Source of the DNA: Acidobacteriota bacterium
GTDB lineage: Bacteria > Acidobacteriota > Terriglobia > Terriglobales > Acidobacteriaceae
Assembly (NCBI GenBank): GCA_021781255.1
Contig: JAJXXG010000822.1
Span: forward strand, 1 to 5,572
Direction: 5' to 3'
Length of the DNA stretch: 5,572 nt
The notes under the pieces are model-generated. The model saw only the letters and a list, made by a program, of their open reading frames with translations, was not told the DNA's origin and did not search any database. Shown piece by piece: positions 4,974 through 5,572 of this stretch; the stretch's first letter is position 1, and each line of letters starts with the position of its first letter. The position numbers and the translations under genes are program-made.

Positions 4974-5572
4974 ACCAAATCTATCTCGACACGGCGAGGC
5001 TACTGACGCAGGTCGCGCCCATTGTTTTTCAGGATGGTGTTTTTGCTCTCAAGGGTGGCACGGCCATCAACATGTTTGTGCGCGACTTGCCGCGCCTATC
5101 TGTCGATCTCGATCTGGTCTTTCCTGACCATACGCTGCCGCGTGAGGCGGCTCTGGCCAGCATCAACGAAGCAATACGCAACGCCGCGGAGCGCCTGAAT
5201 GCTCGGGGATTCTTGACGCATACCGTCGCATCGGCCGACGCCGGAGAAACCAAGCTGCTGATTCGGCGCGGCGCCATCGAAGTGAAAGTCGAAGTGAACT
5301 TCGTGATGCGCGGAACCGTGTATCCGGTTCGCATGGCTACCCTCGTCCCCAAAGCGCGTGAAGCGCTGATGGCCGATCTTGAGCTGCCGGTCGTCTCGAC
5401 CGAAGATCTCTATGGCGGCAAGTTGGTCGCCGCGATGGACCGGCAGCATCCCCGCGACCTGTTTGACTGTATGCAGCTCTTCGCGCATGAAGGGATTACA
5501 CCGGCCATCCGGCGCGCATTTGTTGTTTACCTTGCCTGCCATAACCGTCCGGTTCATGAAGTGCTTTTCCCG
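4970..5572 (+). CDS. abiEii: AbiEii-family nucleotidyltransferase toxin (partial at right edge)
   Basis: Open from ATG 4970 to the window end (201 codons); family members are usually about 280-310 residues, so the last third is outside. Seen: LKGGTAINMF (27-36), the GG[ST] nucleotide-binding motif; LSVDLDLVF (43-51), supplying metal-binding D46 and D48; and the later motif STEDLYGGKLVAAMDR (143-158) with K151, followed by HPRDLFD (160-166), D163 and D166. These are the conserved motifs of DUF1814/AbiEii nucleotidyltransferases, which inactivate growth; the related MenT toxins add nucleotides to tRNA acceptor ends. All motifs visible are intact, so the toxin is probably active. No separate Shine-Dalgarno is seen and translation is likely coupled to the antitoxin through the ATGA overlap. 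Confidence 0.93.
   Translation, partial: MNQIYLDTARLLTQVAPIVFQDGVFALKGGTAINMFVRDLPRLSVDLDLVFPDHTLPREAALASINEAIRNAAERLNARGFLTHTVASADAGETKLLIRRGAIEVKVEVNFVMRGTVYPVRMATLVPKAREALMADLELPVVSTEDLYGGKLVAAMDRQHPRDLFDCMQLFAHEGITPAIRRAFVVYLACHNRPVHEVLFP

Overview
The window looks like the mobilisation (DNA-transfer) core of a plasmid or integrative element from a GC-rich bacterium, followed by a type IV toxin-antitoxin operon. The host phylum cannot be fixed from sequence alone. Gene content (VirD2/MobP-like relaxase, RP4-type accessory genes) and clear sigma70-like hexamers point to a Gram-negative host, which is an inference. No integrase, replication gene, rRNA, tRNA or insertion sequence is visible.

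Layout. Bases 1-1330 (minus) carry the N-terminal 443 codons of a relaxase with its His-rich metal-binding motif, cut by the left edge. It is preceded in the same operon by a 157-codon protein with a probable ribbon-helix-helix N-terminus (1337-1810, minus). Bases 1811-2209 are a divergent control region and the likely oriT. It holds promoters, several inverted repeats, two copies of a 14-bp operator (GCAATG-N2-CATTGC), and a phased array of nine 10-bp units in two opposed blocks. Rightward follow three tightly spaced genes: a TraK-like DNA-binding protein (2210-2704), a ParA/MinD-type ATPase resembling RP4 TraL/R388 StbB (2719-3450), and a coiled-coil protein with one C-terminal membrane helix in the TraM position (3447-4121). 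After a 114-bp gap with its own promoter and an 11-bp-arm inverted repeat comes an AbiE pair: AbiEi antitoxin/repressor (4236-4973) and AbiEii nucleotidyltransferase toxin (4970 to the right edge, partial).

How it fits together. The order relaxase - small DNA-binding protein - oriT - TraK - TraL - TraM is that of the RP4 Tra1 oriT region, but here the relaxase belongs to the DUF3363 VirD2-like family. The same operator lies inside the relaxase-operon promoter and at the start of the traK-like gene, so one repressor could control DNA processing and the accessory/partition-like operon together. Two genes (1810 and 4236) have a good -10 hexamer exactly six bases before ATG and no Shine-Dalgarno, suggesting leaderless mRNAs. 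AbiE probably acts as a maintenance or phage-defence module carried next to the transfer genes.
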